NCBI GenBank assembly: GCA_009760885.1
Contig: CM019710.1
Location: 2,396,633 to 2,460,632 of the forward strand
Source of the DNA: Achatina immaculata
Taxonomy: Eukaryota > Mollusca > Gastropoda > Stylommatophora > Achatinidae
Length of the DNA: 64,000 bases
Reading direction: 5' to 3'
How positions within the stretch are numbered: the first letter of the stretch is position 1; the number at the start of each line of letters is the position of its first letter. Shown piece after piece: positions 34,550 to 45,701 of this stretch. The translations under genes were made by a program, and so were the position numbers. The notes under the pieces were generated by a model. That model saw nothing but the letters and a program-made list of their open reading frames with translations. It was not told the DNA's origin and searched no databases.

Positions 34550-34872
34550 TGTAGAGTTAGTGATTACGGCACAAAGTTTTTCTCATCATGTAGAGTTGGT
34601 GATCACAGCTCTAAGTTATTATGTAGAGTTGGTGATCACAGCTCTAAGTTTTTCTTATTATGTAGAGTTGGTAATCACAGCTCTAAGTTATTCTTATTAT
34701 GTAGAGTTGGTGATCACAGCTCTAAGTTATTCTTATTATGTAGAGTTGGTGATCACAGCTCTAAGTTATTCTTATTATGTAGAGTTGGTGATCACAGCTC
34801 TAAGTTATTCTTATTATGTAGAGTTGGTGATCACAGCTCTAAGTTATTATGTAGAGTTGGTGATCATAGCTC
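34550..34872. repeat. 39-bp minisatellite, about eight copies
   Basis: The unit is GTAGAGTTGGTGATCACAGC plus TCTAAGTTATTCTTATTAT, some copies lacking TCTTATT. It begins 35 bp after the donor of the exon at 34514. Confidence 0.93.
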
Positions 34873-35293
34873 CATAGTCCTGGAATATTTCATGGCTGGA
34901 GGAACTACTGTCAACAATGTAGCATACTGTGATCTGCATGAGATCAACATGAAACCTGCGCTCAGGTCAAAACATTGCAGTTTACTCGGTTCTGGTGTGT
35001 TGTTACAACATGATAAAAGCAAAAGATCAACAGATAATGAATCTGCATTTGGCATGTCTTCCATATCCTACATATTCACCAGACCTTGCACCATATGATT
35101 ATATGCGTGTGCACCACTCAGGGAGGCACTAGGTGGGATGTAGTTAAGTATTTATGAAGAGATCAAAGAGCCTGTGCAACTGTTGTTTACAAGGTCAGTC
35201 TGAAGATTTTTTTTTTTTTGGAATCCAGGCAGTAGTGAAGTGGTGTGGCAGACCTACAATGAATGTGGTGGGAACTATGGTGAAAAGTTGTAA
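34873..35293 (+). pseudogene. mariner transposase remnant (catalytic half)
   Basis: VLEYFMAGGTTVNNVAYCDL, GVLLQHDKSK (HDN relic), a PYPTYSPDLAPYDY block near 35060-35095, then EDFFFLES-like words and NECGGNYGEKL before TAA. The order matches a mariner C-terminal half. It joins the minisatellite at its left edge and has no N-terminal part. Confidence 0.8.
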
Positions 35294-35361
35294 AATTATA
35301 AGACTTCATTCATAATTGTGCTTTTTATTTTAATGAAAAAAAATAATAATTAAGGTTACTT

Positions 35362-36046
35362 TTTGACTAAAAAGACAGAGACTATGGTTATATCTAAGAA
35401 ACAGAATCCACCAGCATGCAGTATTAAATTAAACGGAACTATTTTAAAGCAGGTACAGAAATTCAAATGCCTTGGAGCAGTAATAACTTCAGATGGGAAA
35501 TGCAGAACAGAAATTAGGAACAGAATAGGCCAAGCAAAGATAGCATTTCAGAGAATGAGAAACATATTAGCCAACACATCCTTATCAATGAATGTTAGAA
35601 AATGAGTCCTAAAATGCTGTATTGAACCTATCTTGTTATATGGAAGTGAATCATGGACAATAGGCAAATCTGCACAAAAATCATTGGAAGTAGCAGAAAT
35701 GTGGTTTATTAGAAGAATGTTGCGAATCCCCTGGACAGCAAAAATAACTACTGAAGAATGTATGAGAAGAGTTGGAGAGACAAAAAAATCTTGTTAAAAA
35801 GATAAGAGAGAGACAATGTACTTTCATAGGACATGCAGTGAGAAGAGGGGGCACTGAAAATATTATAACAACAGGAAAAATAGAAGGAAGAAGATCAAGA
35901 GGAAGACCAAGAGAAGTGATACTAGACAGTCCGACAAGATGGTGTGAAAGGAGATCACCAACTGAACTGACGGCCTGCGTGAAGAATCATGTACTCTGGA
36001 GAAGCATAATAGCCAACACCAGTCAGCACAGCACATGATGATGATA
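35362..36046 (+). mobile_element. RTE-type LINE family B, 5-prime truncated copy
   Basis: [36 protein letters not shown], a stop after [24 protein letters not shown], then RRSRGRPREVILDSPTRW. It ends CACATGATGATGAT. The same 680 bases occur inverted at 31485-32178 and 45702-46400. Confidence 0.88.
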
Positions 36047-36543
36047 ACTTTTTGACTCACTCTCGTTTGTTTTTTCCTGCCGGCATGTTTAATATTAACT
36101 GTGAAAGATGAGCGTCTATAAAAACAGCAATGTCACTTGTTACTGCTGATGGTGTTAGAAGTGAGAGACTAAATATTGCTTGTTTATGCACATTTGAAAT
36201 GGCTGATTATCAGGGTAGAAATAGCTCTATGATGATTGGCAGCATTGTCAGTTCCCATACTATGATGTTAAATTCAGCCAGTTTACAAATGTTGACATTA
36301 GCTTCACCAGGTTTGTCATTTTTGCTTCAGTTTTAATCAGTTTGTCAGTTTTAACTTTAGCTTTGGACAGTTTGTCAGTTATGACACTAGCTTTAGTTCT
36401 GACTTTATGTAACAGTATATTTTCTGGGTTATTTCCCATGTTCCAATTGAGCTGATCTCCAGTGACAGGAACAGTTTTCTAGTTATCTTCTTGCATGAGC
36501 CTTGAGAATGATCTCATAAGTATATGAATTATAAGGGAAAAGT

Positions 36544-37005
36544 TATTTTATTTGTGAGATTTAAGATAGTCAGAGTCTGGCTCTTGTAGTGAGCTGGTGT
36601 GTTTATGATAACCGTGACCTAACCTAGAGCCAGTGAGAGACAAGACAGTAGAGTCTTCTGTTTTGTGTAAGATTTAAGATAGTCAGAGTCTGGCTCTTGT
36701 AGTGAGCTGGTGGTTTATGATAACCGTGACCTAACCTAGAGCCAGTGAGAGGTAAGACAGTAGAGTCTTCTGTCTTCTGTTTTGTGTAAGATTTAAGATA
36801 ATCAGAGTCTGGCTCTTGTAATGAGATGGTGTGTTTATGATAACCGTGACCTAACCTAGAGCCAGTGAGAGACAAGACAGTAGAATCTTCTGTTTTGTGT
36901 AAGATTTAAGATAATCAGAGTCTGGCTCTTGTAGTGAGCTGGTGTGTTTATGATAACCATGATCTAACCTAGAGCCAATGAGAGGTAAGACAGTGTCTTC
37001 TGTTT
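36544..37005. repeat. ~113-bp tandem repeat, four copies
   Basis: Each unit has GATTTAAGATAGTCAGAGTC, TGGCTCTTGTAGTGAGCTGG, GATAACCGTGACCTAACCTA and AGACAGTAGAGTCTTCTG. Copies differ by small deletions and a few substitutions. Confidence 0.92.
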
Positions 37006-37400
37006 TGTGTTTTTATGGTGTAACAACTGACCTAAGTTGTTTGTTGCCAGCACGTTCACGTTGTCCTGGGTATCATCATTAATTTCAGATCATCATCATC
37101 CATCAGTAAATGTTTGAATCGTACTAGGGTGCAGTAGTACCACTCTGGAGTTCTTAGCCTGGGTTGCCTTTTCAGCCATTGTTGTGATGCGTTCAAGATG
37201 TAGCACGTTGAGTGCAAATCCAGCTAGCGATACATCTGATGTCTTCATAGTGTCATATTGATACCTTACAAGCTATGCACAACTAAATTGTCTTTATTTA
37301 GCTTCAGTCAGTCTGTCAATTCTGACTTTAGCATCTGTCAGTTCTGAATTTAGCTGTGAAAACTGCTAACAATGGTTCTGTATTTCCCATTTGCCCTAAG
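37006..37400. other. Intron sequence, possible unclassified repeat
   Basis: 37020-37270 is richer in G and C than its flanks (CAGCACGTTCACGTTGTCCT and following). I cannot assign it. The end provides the acceptor TTTGCCCTAAG. Confidence 0.35.
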
Positions 37401-37525
37401 GTTGATTCGTCGGACAGCTTTCAAGAACTTGACCAGAAAAGACTTGGATGCACGTGAAAAAGAGGAGAATGATAACATGGTTATCCATATCACTTTTGAC
37501 CAGAACAGCACCCAGGATAAGATAA
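37401..37525 (+). CDS. VPS13: VPS13 exon (LIRRTAFKNLTRKD...MVIHITFDQN)
   Basis: Acceptor TTTGCCCTAAG, donor GTAAGC; phase 2 in, phase 1 out. It reads LIRRTAFKNLTRKDLDAREK, an acidic stretch, then MVIHITFDQNSTQDK, the family pattern of a basic loop followed by a beta strand with a D-Q-N/G turn. The split codon A|TA joins to the exon at 40732. Confidence 0.9.
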
Positions 37526-37694
37526 GTAAGCAGACATTAGAGTGTTATTTTTCTGGTGGTTGTAAATATAGTATTATTGCGATGAGATAAGTATTTAGTG
37601 CAGGTAAGCACTAATACACAGTCTACAAATAAAGTATGCAGCCCATTACACAAAAGTATATACTTTAGTGACAATAAGCTGTATTTTGTCCACT

Positions 37695-38320
37695 TGAGTG
37701 ACACAGAAGAGTTCTTCAAATATCATGGACACAAAAAAGAACAAATATATCCATACTATAAAAAGTAAAGATAGTCCCATAGCAAATGCTGTAGGGGGTG
37801 AAGCGTTAGAGACCTCATTATGCTGGGTCATCAGCGTATGAGGTAGGGTGACCAGTTCCTTTCCTCGCTGCCTTTATTTCCCAGATTTTCTCTGGTACCC
37901 ATTTTACGAGGCTGGGTCGACCTCGGGGCCGTATTGGTCGGAAAAAAAATCCCGCTCAGCTGGGGATTCAAACCCTCGACCATTTGGTTGCTAGACGAGT
38001 GCTCTAACCACTACTATAAGAACTTAATATTGAAGAAGGCAGGCTAGTAAAGAAGATTAAAAAGAGAAAACCTATATATTTTGGACACATTAAACATCAT
38101 GATAATCTAGAGAAAACCATCTTGGAAGAGTAAATAATGGGAAAAAGAGAGAGAGAGAAAGATCAAGGCGAAGATGGCTGGAAGACATCGTTGATGATCT
38201 GCAAATGGATATATCAGCAGCTGGCCATCTTGCTCACAACTAAGAGGCCTACAGGAGTGCTGTTAGGGAGGCAAAGTTCTGCAAAGGACATGCAAATGAA
38301 TGAATGAATGAGTGACACTT
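37695..38320 (+). mobile_element. RTE-type LINE family A fragment split by a SINE
   Basis: RRVLQISWTQKRTNISI-like sequence at 37700-37761 and its continuation KNLILKKAG-like from 38012, then the family-A end GCAAAGGACATGCAAATGAA with (TGAA)n. A SINE with an 8-bp duplication (37762-38011) interrupts it. Confidence 0.85.
37762..38011 (-). mobile_element. tRNA-derived SINE in a LINE, exact 8-bp duplication
   Basis: Flanked by TACTATAA at 37754-37761 and 38012-38019. On the minus strand the 5-prime end reads TGGTTAGAGCACTCGTCTAG (box A-like) and GGTTTGAATCC (box B), followed by a body with GGGTACC/CAGAGAAAATC-like words shared with the SINEs at 40101 and 62985. It inserted after the LINE, so it is the younger of the two. 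Confidence 0.87.
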
Positions 38321-38329
38321 ACTTGGCTT

Positions 38330-39235
38330 AAGTAAGTAAGAGTGATAATATTGTACACATAAATAATATGGTCTAGGAGGATGATAATAAATATTGTTCA
38401 CATAAGATTGTGGAATAAATATTCTACACATAAGTATATGATATAGGAGGATGACAATAATTATTGTACACAGATATGTGGTTTAGGAGGATGATAATAA
38501 ATATTGTACAAGCAGATATATGGTCTAGGATGATGATAATAAATATTGTATACATAAATATATGATAAATATTGTACATAGATATGAGGTTTAGGAGGAT
38601 GATAATAAATATTGTACAAACAGATATATTGTCTAGGATGATGATAATAAATATTGTATACATAAATATATGATAAATATTGTACATAGATATGAGGTTT
38701 AGGAGGATGATAATAAATATTGTACAAACAGATATATGATCTAGGAGGATGATAATAAATATTGTACAAACAGATATATGATCTAGGAGGATGATAATAA
38801 ATATTGTACAAACAGATATATGATCTAGGAGGATGATAATAAATATTGTACAAACAGATATATGATCTAGGAGGATGATAATAAATATTGTACAAACAGA
38901 TATATATGATCTAGGAGGATGATAATAAATATTGTACAAACAGATATATGGTCTAGGATGATGATAATAAATATTGTATACATAAATATATGGTCTAGAA
39001 TGATAATAAATATTGCACATATAAATATGTGGTCTAGAAGAATGATAATACATATTGTACAAACAAGTATATGTTCTAGGAGGATGATAATAAATTTTGT
39101 ACACATAAATATGTGGTCTAGCGGATGATAATAAACCAGCCAGTGAGTCACAGATTTTTTTATGTTAGGTGATAATAAATAATGTATACATAAGTATTTA
39201 GTCCAGTTGTGTGATAATAAATAGCATACACAAAA
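38330..39235. repeat. ~42-bp minisatellite, about 20 copies
   Basis: The unit is ATATATGATCTAGGAGGATG plus ATAATAAATATTGTACAAAC. The core 38700-38935 is nearly uniform; the edges hold indels and an ATACATAAATATATG variant. Long minus-strand frames (IIILLDHISVCTIF) are by-products. Confidence 0.93.
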
Positions 39236-39447
39236 AGAAATAGATGAGCTAGTACTGATACACACTTTACTCATAAATAAATGGTCCAAAAGTTTGATAG
39301 TAAACACAGCATCATTTCATAGATTTTTAGGAGATACTAGCCAGGTAAGGTCCACCTTCTTTCTGTAGTGGAGTATCAAGAGTTATAAGGAATGACACTT
39401 GTCTCAAAGAAATTTGGGAAGTTTTGTGGTGTTGTGTTAGAGTTTTA

Positions 39448-39775
39448 TGTTCAGTACTAAATCTCACAGCCGTCGTAGAGATAATCTCAGATCCTGTACA
39501 ATTCTCAAATCTCACAGCCATCGTAGAGATAATCTCAGATCTTGTACAATTCCCAAATCTCACAGCCATCGTAGAGATAATCTCAAATCCTGTACTATTC
39601 CCAAATCTTACAGTCATCGTAGAGATAATCTCAAATCCTGTACTATTCCCAAATCTTACAGCCATTGTAGAGATAGTCTCAAATCCTTTGCTATTCCCAA
39701 ATCTTACAGCCATCGTAGAGATAATCTCAAATCCTGTACTATTCCAAAATCTCAAAGCCATCATAAAAGTGACCT
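39448..39775. repeat. 48-bp minisatellite, seven copies
   Basis: The unit is ATAATCTCAGATCCTGTACA plus ATTCTCAAATCTCACAGCCA. Open on both strands because 48 is divisible by three. Confidence 0.92.
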
Positions 39776-39884
39776 CATGTCTGGAATTCTGTGCCATGAT
39801 AGCCAAGATTTCCAGTCTGTGCATGACTGCAACCACAGCTCAACTTAAAAGTGGCTGATAGTCATGTTCTACCCTCCTTCATTA

Positions 39885-40600
39885 TTAAGCTTTTTTTTTT
39901 ATACATTATCTCATACTTTCATTTATTCATAATTATTTTTTTATGTTATCTCATACTTTCATTTATTCATAACTATTTTTTTATGTTATCTTATACTTTC
40001 ATTTATTCATAACTTTTAAAAAAAATAAATTATATCATATTTTCATTTATTCATAACTAAGTTATCTCATACTTTCATCTATTCATAACTTTTTTTTAAT
40101 GAGTGGCGAAGTTGTTAGTGCACTGGTCTCTCATGGCAAAGGTCAGGGGTTCGATTCTGGCCGGAGGCACCCCAGTCACCCAGATGTAGAAATGGATACC
40201 TGACTTCTTCTGGAGTTGGGGAAGGAAAGGCGGCCAGGTGTGATACTGACCATATCACCCTCTAGTGTGCTGACAGGTCAAGGAAAATATGGGCACTAAC
40301 ACCATATCCCTATGTGCCTCTTGCATGACAGGATTACCGTTACCTTTTACCTTTTTTATCTCATACTTTCATTTATTCAGATTTTTTTCGTAGAAATTAT
40401 ATCATACTTTCTTTCATTCATCTTTTTTTTATAAAATTATATCATGCTTTCATTCATTTATAACTTGTTTGTATAAATTATTTAATTCTTTCATTTATTC
40501 ATAACTTTTTTGTACAAATTATTTCATGTCATACTTTCATTTATTCATAACTTTTTTGTATAAATTATTTCATGCTTTCTTTTCATTCATTTGTAGTTTG
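39885..40600. repeat. AT-rich ~45-bp minisatellite interrupted by a SINE
   Basis: Units of TTATCTCATACTTTCATTTA plus TTCATAAC at 39885-40095 resume at 40357-40600. The SINE at 40101-40356 lies between the two halves. Confidence 0.88.
40101..40356 (+). mobile_element. tRNA-derived SINE, full-length-looking
   Basis: Box A TGGCGAAGTTGTTAGTGC (40104-40121) and box B GGTTCGATTC (40148-40157) are spaced as in a tRNA. The body contains GCCAGGTGTGATACTGACCA, and the 3-prime end is GTTACCTTTTACC followed by T. It lacks a complete tRNA acceptor stem pairing and runs into a SINE body, so it is not a tRNA gene. Confidence 0.88.
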
Positions 40601-40731
40601 TACAAATTATTAATGTTATACATATCCCTGGTTTGTAACTTGTTGATTAAATCTTGTACTTATAACACTAATGAATTATCTGATTCTTGTAGACACGCAC
40701 AACACTTGTATTATTTGGTATATAATTCCAG

Positions 40732-40893
40732 TAAATCTGCATATCTGCTCCCTGCACATTTGTGTATGTGTTGAGTTCCTGATGAGGGTGGCAGAGTTCT
40801 TTACCAAAGCCTTACCTGAGAAACCTGAAGATCAAACAGAAGAGGCACCAAAAGTCCTAGAGATAAAAGCTGCTAAGGAGCACAAAGACACAG
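40732..40893 (+). CDS. VPS13: VPS13 exon (VEFLMRVAEFFTKALPEKP)
   Basis: Acceptor TATAATTCCAG, donor GTAACT, phase 1 at both ends. NLHICSLHICVCVEFLMRVA followed by EFFTKALPEK is one of the clearest VPS13 blocks: the strand ending in the (V/L)EFL(M/L)xVAxFF motif. A Glu/Lys/Pro-rich linker follows (PEDQTEEAPKVLEIKAAKEH). Confidence 0.95.
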
Positions 40894-41175
40894 GTAACTG
40901 TTATTAGTAGCTCAGTGTGCAGAAGTCTGTTTGATATAGGCAGTCGTTATTTATCTCATAATGCTGTTTATGCAAGAGACCAGAAGAGCTAAGTGTTTTA
41001 TTTTTCATGTTTTTCATGTTTTTATCTGCTGTGTTGCTTTTGTACTTGAAAAAGACTTGCCAAAATATTGGATTGTGTCTTCATATGTGCTCATCTTCCT
41101 TTATGTCATTCTTGTTCCTGCTGGATTTCCGTACTCTTTAAATTTTTTTAATTGAACCATACACCTCACCTCTCA

Positions 41176-41485
41176 CTACTCAGATTCTGTCTCTGCCATG
41201 TGATAGCAGAGTTGGATGACAGAAAATATATTAACTCGTATGAGAGAAAGGAAGGTAGCTAAAAACTCAATGAAATATAGAGATATTAACAAAGAAATAT
41301 GGCATATGTGCAGACAAGCCAAAGAAAAGTGGATAGAGAAAAAATGTACAATACAAAAGGGGTACATGGAGAAATAGCACTCATTACCAAAAGAAAGTAT
41401 GTGACAAACAGCAAGATTAAAAGAGGTCAGATAACAATATAAGAAGATGAAATAGCAAAAAAGATGGACAGAATATATGAGGTCT
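41176..41485 (+). pseudogene. LINE scrap between endonuclease and reverse transcriptase
   Basis: In broken frames: RNMAYVQTSQRKVDREKMYN, RKYVTNSKIKRGQ and KKMDRIYEV, resembling the linker before the reverse transcriptase of an RTE element. Possibly the start of the same old LINE (family D) that appears from 44138 on. Confidence 0.5.
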
Positions 41486-41499
41486 ATTTGAAGATACTT

Positions 41500-42935
41500 G
41501 CGTACATCTTTTTCGTGCCACTAAATGTCACATAGGGCTTGCATGGTATTTCGCCAAGATTTCCTGTTATCGGTGAGATTTTCAATCTCATCAAGGGATG
41601 TTATGCCCACTTAACTGGCCTCTCTTAACAATATCCTCTTCAAAGTTTTCACTTGGTCGACTTCTTTTTTTTTTTTGGCCTGTTGTGTTCCATGATAGCT
41701 TGTTTGGGGATTCTCTGATTGTTTCTTCTCATCACATGACCGACATATGTCCATCTCCTTTTTTCTGATCACCCATGAGACAGGTTGTTGTTTGCTCATC
41801 TGTCTTATCTCTGCATTGTTCTTGAATTCGTTCCACTTTATACCAAGTATTTTCCTTAGGCATTTGTTTTTGAAGAAGTCTGATTTGTTGTCTATTTCTT
41901 TAGTTGATTTCCAGCTTTCACATGCATAAATTAGGGTGGATATTACATTTGAGTTGAGTAATCTTAACTTGGTTTATGTGCTTATAACTTTTGAATGCCA
42001 CATGTTCTCAAGATTCTTGCTGCTTTTGCAACTCGAATTCTAACTTCTTTTCTGGTGTCACCATCCTGGTCTTTGTAGCTGCCGAGATATGCAAATTAGT
42101 TTACTTCTTCAACAGCTGTTCATTCTATGTTTGTTTGTTCTTTGTGGTTAATGAAAAGTTTCATTATTTTTGTTTTATCCTTGTTATTTTCAAGTCCTAT
42201 TTTATTAGCCATTGAGGACAGGGTATCTGTTTTTTCTTGCATCAATGTCACATTGTCACTGATAAAGAGTTATGTCATCTGCAAAATCAAGATCTTCTAG
42301 TTGGTACCAATCAATGCCCGTTTTACCTGTGCAGCATTTTTTCATTATGAAGTCTATGGCAATTCCGAAAAGCTAGGAAGATAATATACATCCTTGTTTC
42401 ACGCCTGTTTCAATCTGGAACCATTCACTTATCCCTTCTTCTGTGTTGACTGCACAAACATATCCACTGTAGAGATCTCTCATGATGGTGACAATGTTAG
42501 ATGTCATTCCATATTTTCTTATAATTCGCCACAGTGAATCTCTGTGTATGCTATCAAATGCCTTTTTAAAGTCTATGAAGTTCAGGATTAATGGTTTTTG
42601 CTTTTCAATATGTTCTTCAAGTATTATTCTTAAAGATCTGATCGAGACAGCTTCTCCCTTTTTGAAATCCTGCCTGTTCTTCTCTCAGTGGAGCATCAGC
42701 TATATCTTAAATTCTATTCAGAGTAACTTTGCAAAATACTTTTGACACAACTTATAGTAAGGTTACTCCTCTCCAGTTGTTACAGTCGCTAAGGTTGCCT
42801 TTTTTTTTGGTATGTTATCAATGATTCATTTTTTCCATTTAGAGGGGACCTTTTTTTCTTTCCAAACTTTATTAAACATTTTTTAAAGATAACAGAGGCA
42901 AAAAGCCAACCCTAAAAAAACAGATAAAGCTGTTC
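41500..42935 (-). mobile_element. RTE-type LINE family C, minus-strand copy
   Basis: Minus-strand reverse transcriptase from KVWKEKKVPSKWKK and CNNWRGVT at 42750-42900 through the palm (EDLDFADDITL relic near 42270) to QPVSWVIRKKEMDICRSCDE at 41740 and the 3-prime end at 41500. Many frame breaks. With the + copy beginning near 42985 it forms a head-to-head inverted repeat. Confidence 0.85.
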
Positions 42936-42984
42936 CTACTTTTTTACTAGTTTATTCATTAAAAAAAAACAAAAAACTGATGAT

Positions 42985-44137
42985 CCATCAGTAATGAAAT
43001 CAGAGGTTGAAAGAGCCATAAACAAAATTAGGTAAAGTAGCAGCTGCTTCATAGACTTTAAAAAGGCATTTGATAGCATACGCAGAGATTCATTGCGGAG
43101 AATTTTAAGAAAATATGGAATACCATCTACAATTGTCAACATCATTAAGGACTTCTACAATGGATATGTTTGTCCAGTCAAAACAGAAGAAGGGATGAGT
43201 GAATGGTTCCAGGTTGAAACGGGTGTGAAACAAGGATGTATACTGTCTCCTTTGCTTTTTGGGATTACAATAGACTTCATAATGAAAAAATGCTGCACAG
43301 GTAACACAGGTATTGACTGGGTAAATGGGACCAAACTAGAAGATCTTGATTTTGCTGATGACATAACTCTTATCAGTAACAATGTGAGGTCTATGCAAGA
43401 AAAAACAGATATCCTGTCTTCATTGGCTAGCAAAATAGGACTTGAAATTAACAAGGACAAAACAAAAATAATGAAACTTCCCATTAATGAAAATGGAAAA
43501 AATCACATAGAAGGGACAGATATTGAAGAAGTCAATCAATTTGCATACCTTGGCAGCTACATAGACCAGGATAGTGACACCAGAAAGGAAGTTAGAATTG
43601 CAAAAGCAGCATCAATCTTCAAGAATCTTGAGAACATATGGCATTCAGAAGTTATAAGCACAAAAACCAAGTTAAGACTATTCAATTCAAATGTAGTATC
43701 CACCCTCATTTATGCATGTGAAAGCTGAAAATCAACTAAAGAAATAGACGAGAAATTAGACTCTTTTGAAAACAAATGCCTAAGGAAAATACTTGGTATA
43801 AAGTGGAACGAATTCAAGAACAATACAGAGATAAGACAGATGAGTGAACAACAACCAGTCTCATGGGTGATCAGGAAAAGGAGATGAACATATGTTGGTC
43901 ACGTGATGAGAAGAAACAGTCAGAGAATCCCAAAACAAGCTATAAAATGGAACATAACAGGCCAGAGAAAAAGAGACAGACCGCATGAAACTCTGAAGGG
44001 GACATTATTAAGAGAGGCCAAATTAACAGGCATAAACTCCCTTGATGAGGTTGAAAGACTCACCAAAGACAGGAAAAATTGGCAAACTACTTTGCGAGCC
44101 CTATGTGACGTTTAACGGCACGGGAAGGATATAAGAT
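42985..44137 (+). mobile_element. RTE-type LINE family C, plus-strand copy
   Basis: A 211-residue open stretch, ILRKYGIPSTIVNIIKDFYN, VKQGCILSPLLFGITIDFIM, LEDLDFADDITLISNN and NQFAYLGSYIDQDSD, ends in a stop after ACES; the rest (KEIDEKLDSFENKCLRKI, RDRPHETLKGTLLREAK) follows with one more stop. 3-prime tail GGGAAGGATATAAGATATAAG. It is internally deleted before SCFIDFKKAFDS. Confidence 0.88.
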
Positions 44138-44253
44138 ATAAGAAGCAGCAGGATCAGATGGCATTACTGTAGAAATGATAAAGCACTGAAGGAATTTGTA
44201 ATTGAAAAAAATAACAGAAATAAGTAATTAATATATTCAGTCTGAGACATATA

Positions 44254-45573
44254 CAAGGTCTGACAATTAAGTAATGAGACTAATTACAAAAAAAAAAAAC
44301 TACAGTTGAAGATATTCTTATCTTATATCTTATGAGGATATTACCAGTATTTTATTCAACGTAAGCCCCTTGTACATTGATACAGTAAGTTGCACGATCT
44401 AACAAACACTGGAATGACCTCTGCAGTCTTTCTGTTGATATGCCCCTTAAACTTGATATTACGGCCCTGTGGATGTCATCAGAATCATCAAAGAAGTGTC
44501 TTTTCAATGGTAACTTTAATTTTGGGACTAGAAAATAATTGCAGGGAGACAAATCTTGGGAATAGGGTGGATGGTTGAGAACAAACACTTGTTTCTGGGC
44601 CAAAAATTCCTGTACAACTACCACCCAGTGAGCTGGTGCATTATCATGAAGAAGGAAAAAAGTGCCAGGTGTTGAATACTCAGGTCAGACTTGGAGTATC
44701 CTTTTCAATATGCATTTCAAAATACTTAAATAAACTTTGGCAGTGGCAGTCTGTCCCTCTGGTATAAATTCTTTGTGAATAACTCCTTTGCTGTCCTAGA
44801 AGCACGCCTATATTGTCTTGACTTTCGAGTTTGAAGACAATTTTTTTTTGCATTTTGGTGATGATGATGACTTCCGCCGAGCATTTTGTCATTTAGTTGT
44901 GGGATAATAGCGGAAAATCCATGTTTCATCCTCTGCAACAATCAAATTTAAGAAATGTTTTGATGATGTCTTTTGCGTACTCAACACGCTGATGTTTTTG
45001 GTCATCAGACAGTGAATGTGGTACAAACCAGCAAGCAACTTTTTTCTTGCCCAAATCTTCCACTAAAATTTTACAAATGGTCTCTCAGTTAACACCAAAT
45101 TCATATGCCATCATCCTCACAGTCAAACAGCGATCTTCTTGTATCCTTTCTCTGACTTTTGCAATGAGTTCCTTATTACGAAACAGAAAATGGAGGTCCA
45201 TGTCTAATTGCATTTGTAATCGTTTCCACACCACTTTTGAATTGTGGATATCACCTGAATATCTGTACACGAGATAAACAGTTATCCCTGTAAACTTGTC
45301 GCATCAATTCAACTGTTTCAACTGGCATTTTTTTCTGAGTTTTAATCAGAATTTAATGTTAGCTTTTTGCTCCATGCTGATTACGTGACAATGCACCTCT
45401 AACTAGGTCAACAAAATGGCGGCTTTTTTGTTGTCTGCTTATTGGTCGGCGATGAAAAGTTACCAGATCATAGATGAAGGTTGCCTCTTTGGATTCCATA
45501 CTTTTGCTTTATAGATGGCATTTTTGTCTTGGCCATAATAAAACCAGTCTCATTACTTAATTGTCGGACCTTG
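44254..45573 (-). mobile_element. mariner element with terminal repeats and TA duplication
   Basis: Left end CAAGGTCTGACAATTAAGTA is the inverted match, with one difference, of the right end TACTTAATTGTCGGACCTTG. TA flanks each end (44252-44253, 45574-45575). The interior encodes a broken transposase on the minus strand. Insertion is into the family-D LINE. Confidence 0.92.
44352..45328 (-). pseudogene. mariner transposase pseudogene
   Basis: From MPVETVELMRQVYRDN at 45328 (frame soon broken) through RERIQEDRCLTVRMMAYEFG (helix-turn-helix), LLHDNAPAHWVV (second catalytic Asp) and PPYSQDLSPCNYFLVPKL, where the third Asp position reads Asn, to QGAYVE at the end. Several frameshifts in the middle. 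Inactive both by the lost Asp and by the breaks. Confidence 0.88.
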
Positions 45574-45701
45574 TAGCTCAAGAACTGAAACATTCAGAGT
45601 TTGTGGCATTACCAAAGAAAGCAAAAGCCACAGACTGCTCAGATTTTAGGACTTTAAGTCTGATGAGCCATGTGACTAAAATTCTCCTCAAAGTCATCAT
45701 T

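Noticed and set aside
34445..35098. 217-residue + strand frame
   Set aside because: A join of the end of a real exon, intron, a 39-bp array and a mariner remnant; not a single gene.
38424..39104. 226-residue Ile/Tyr-rich minus-strand frame
   Set aside because: Translation of the ~42-bp AT-rich minisatellite.
40101..40175. Possible tRNA gene (box A and box B at normal spacing)
   Set aside because: It continues into a SINE body shared with other copies in the window and lacks a paired acceptor stem.
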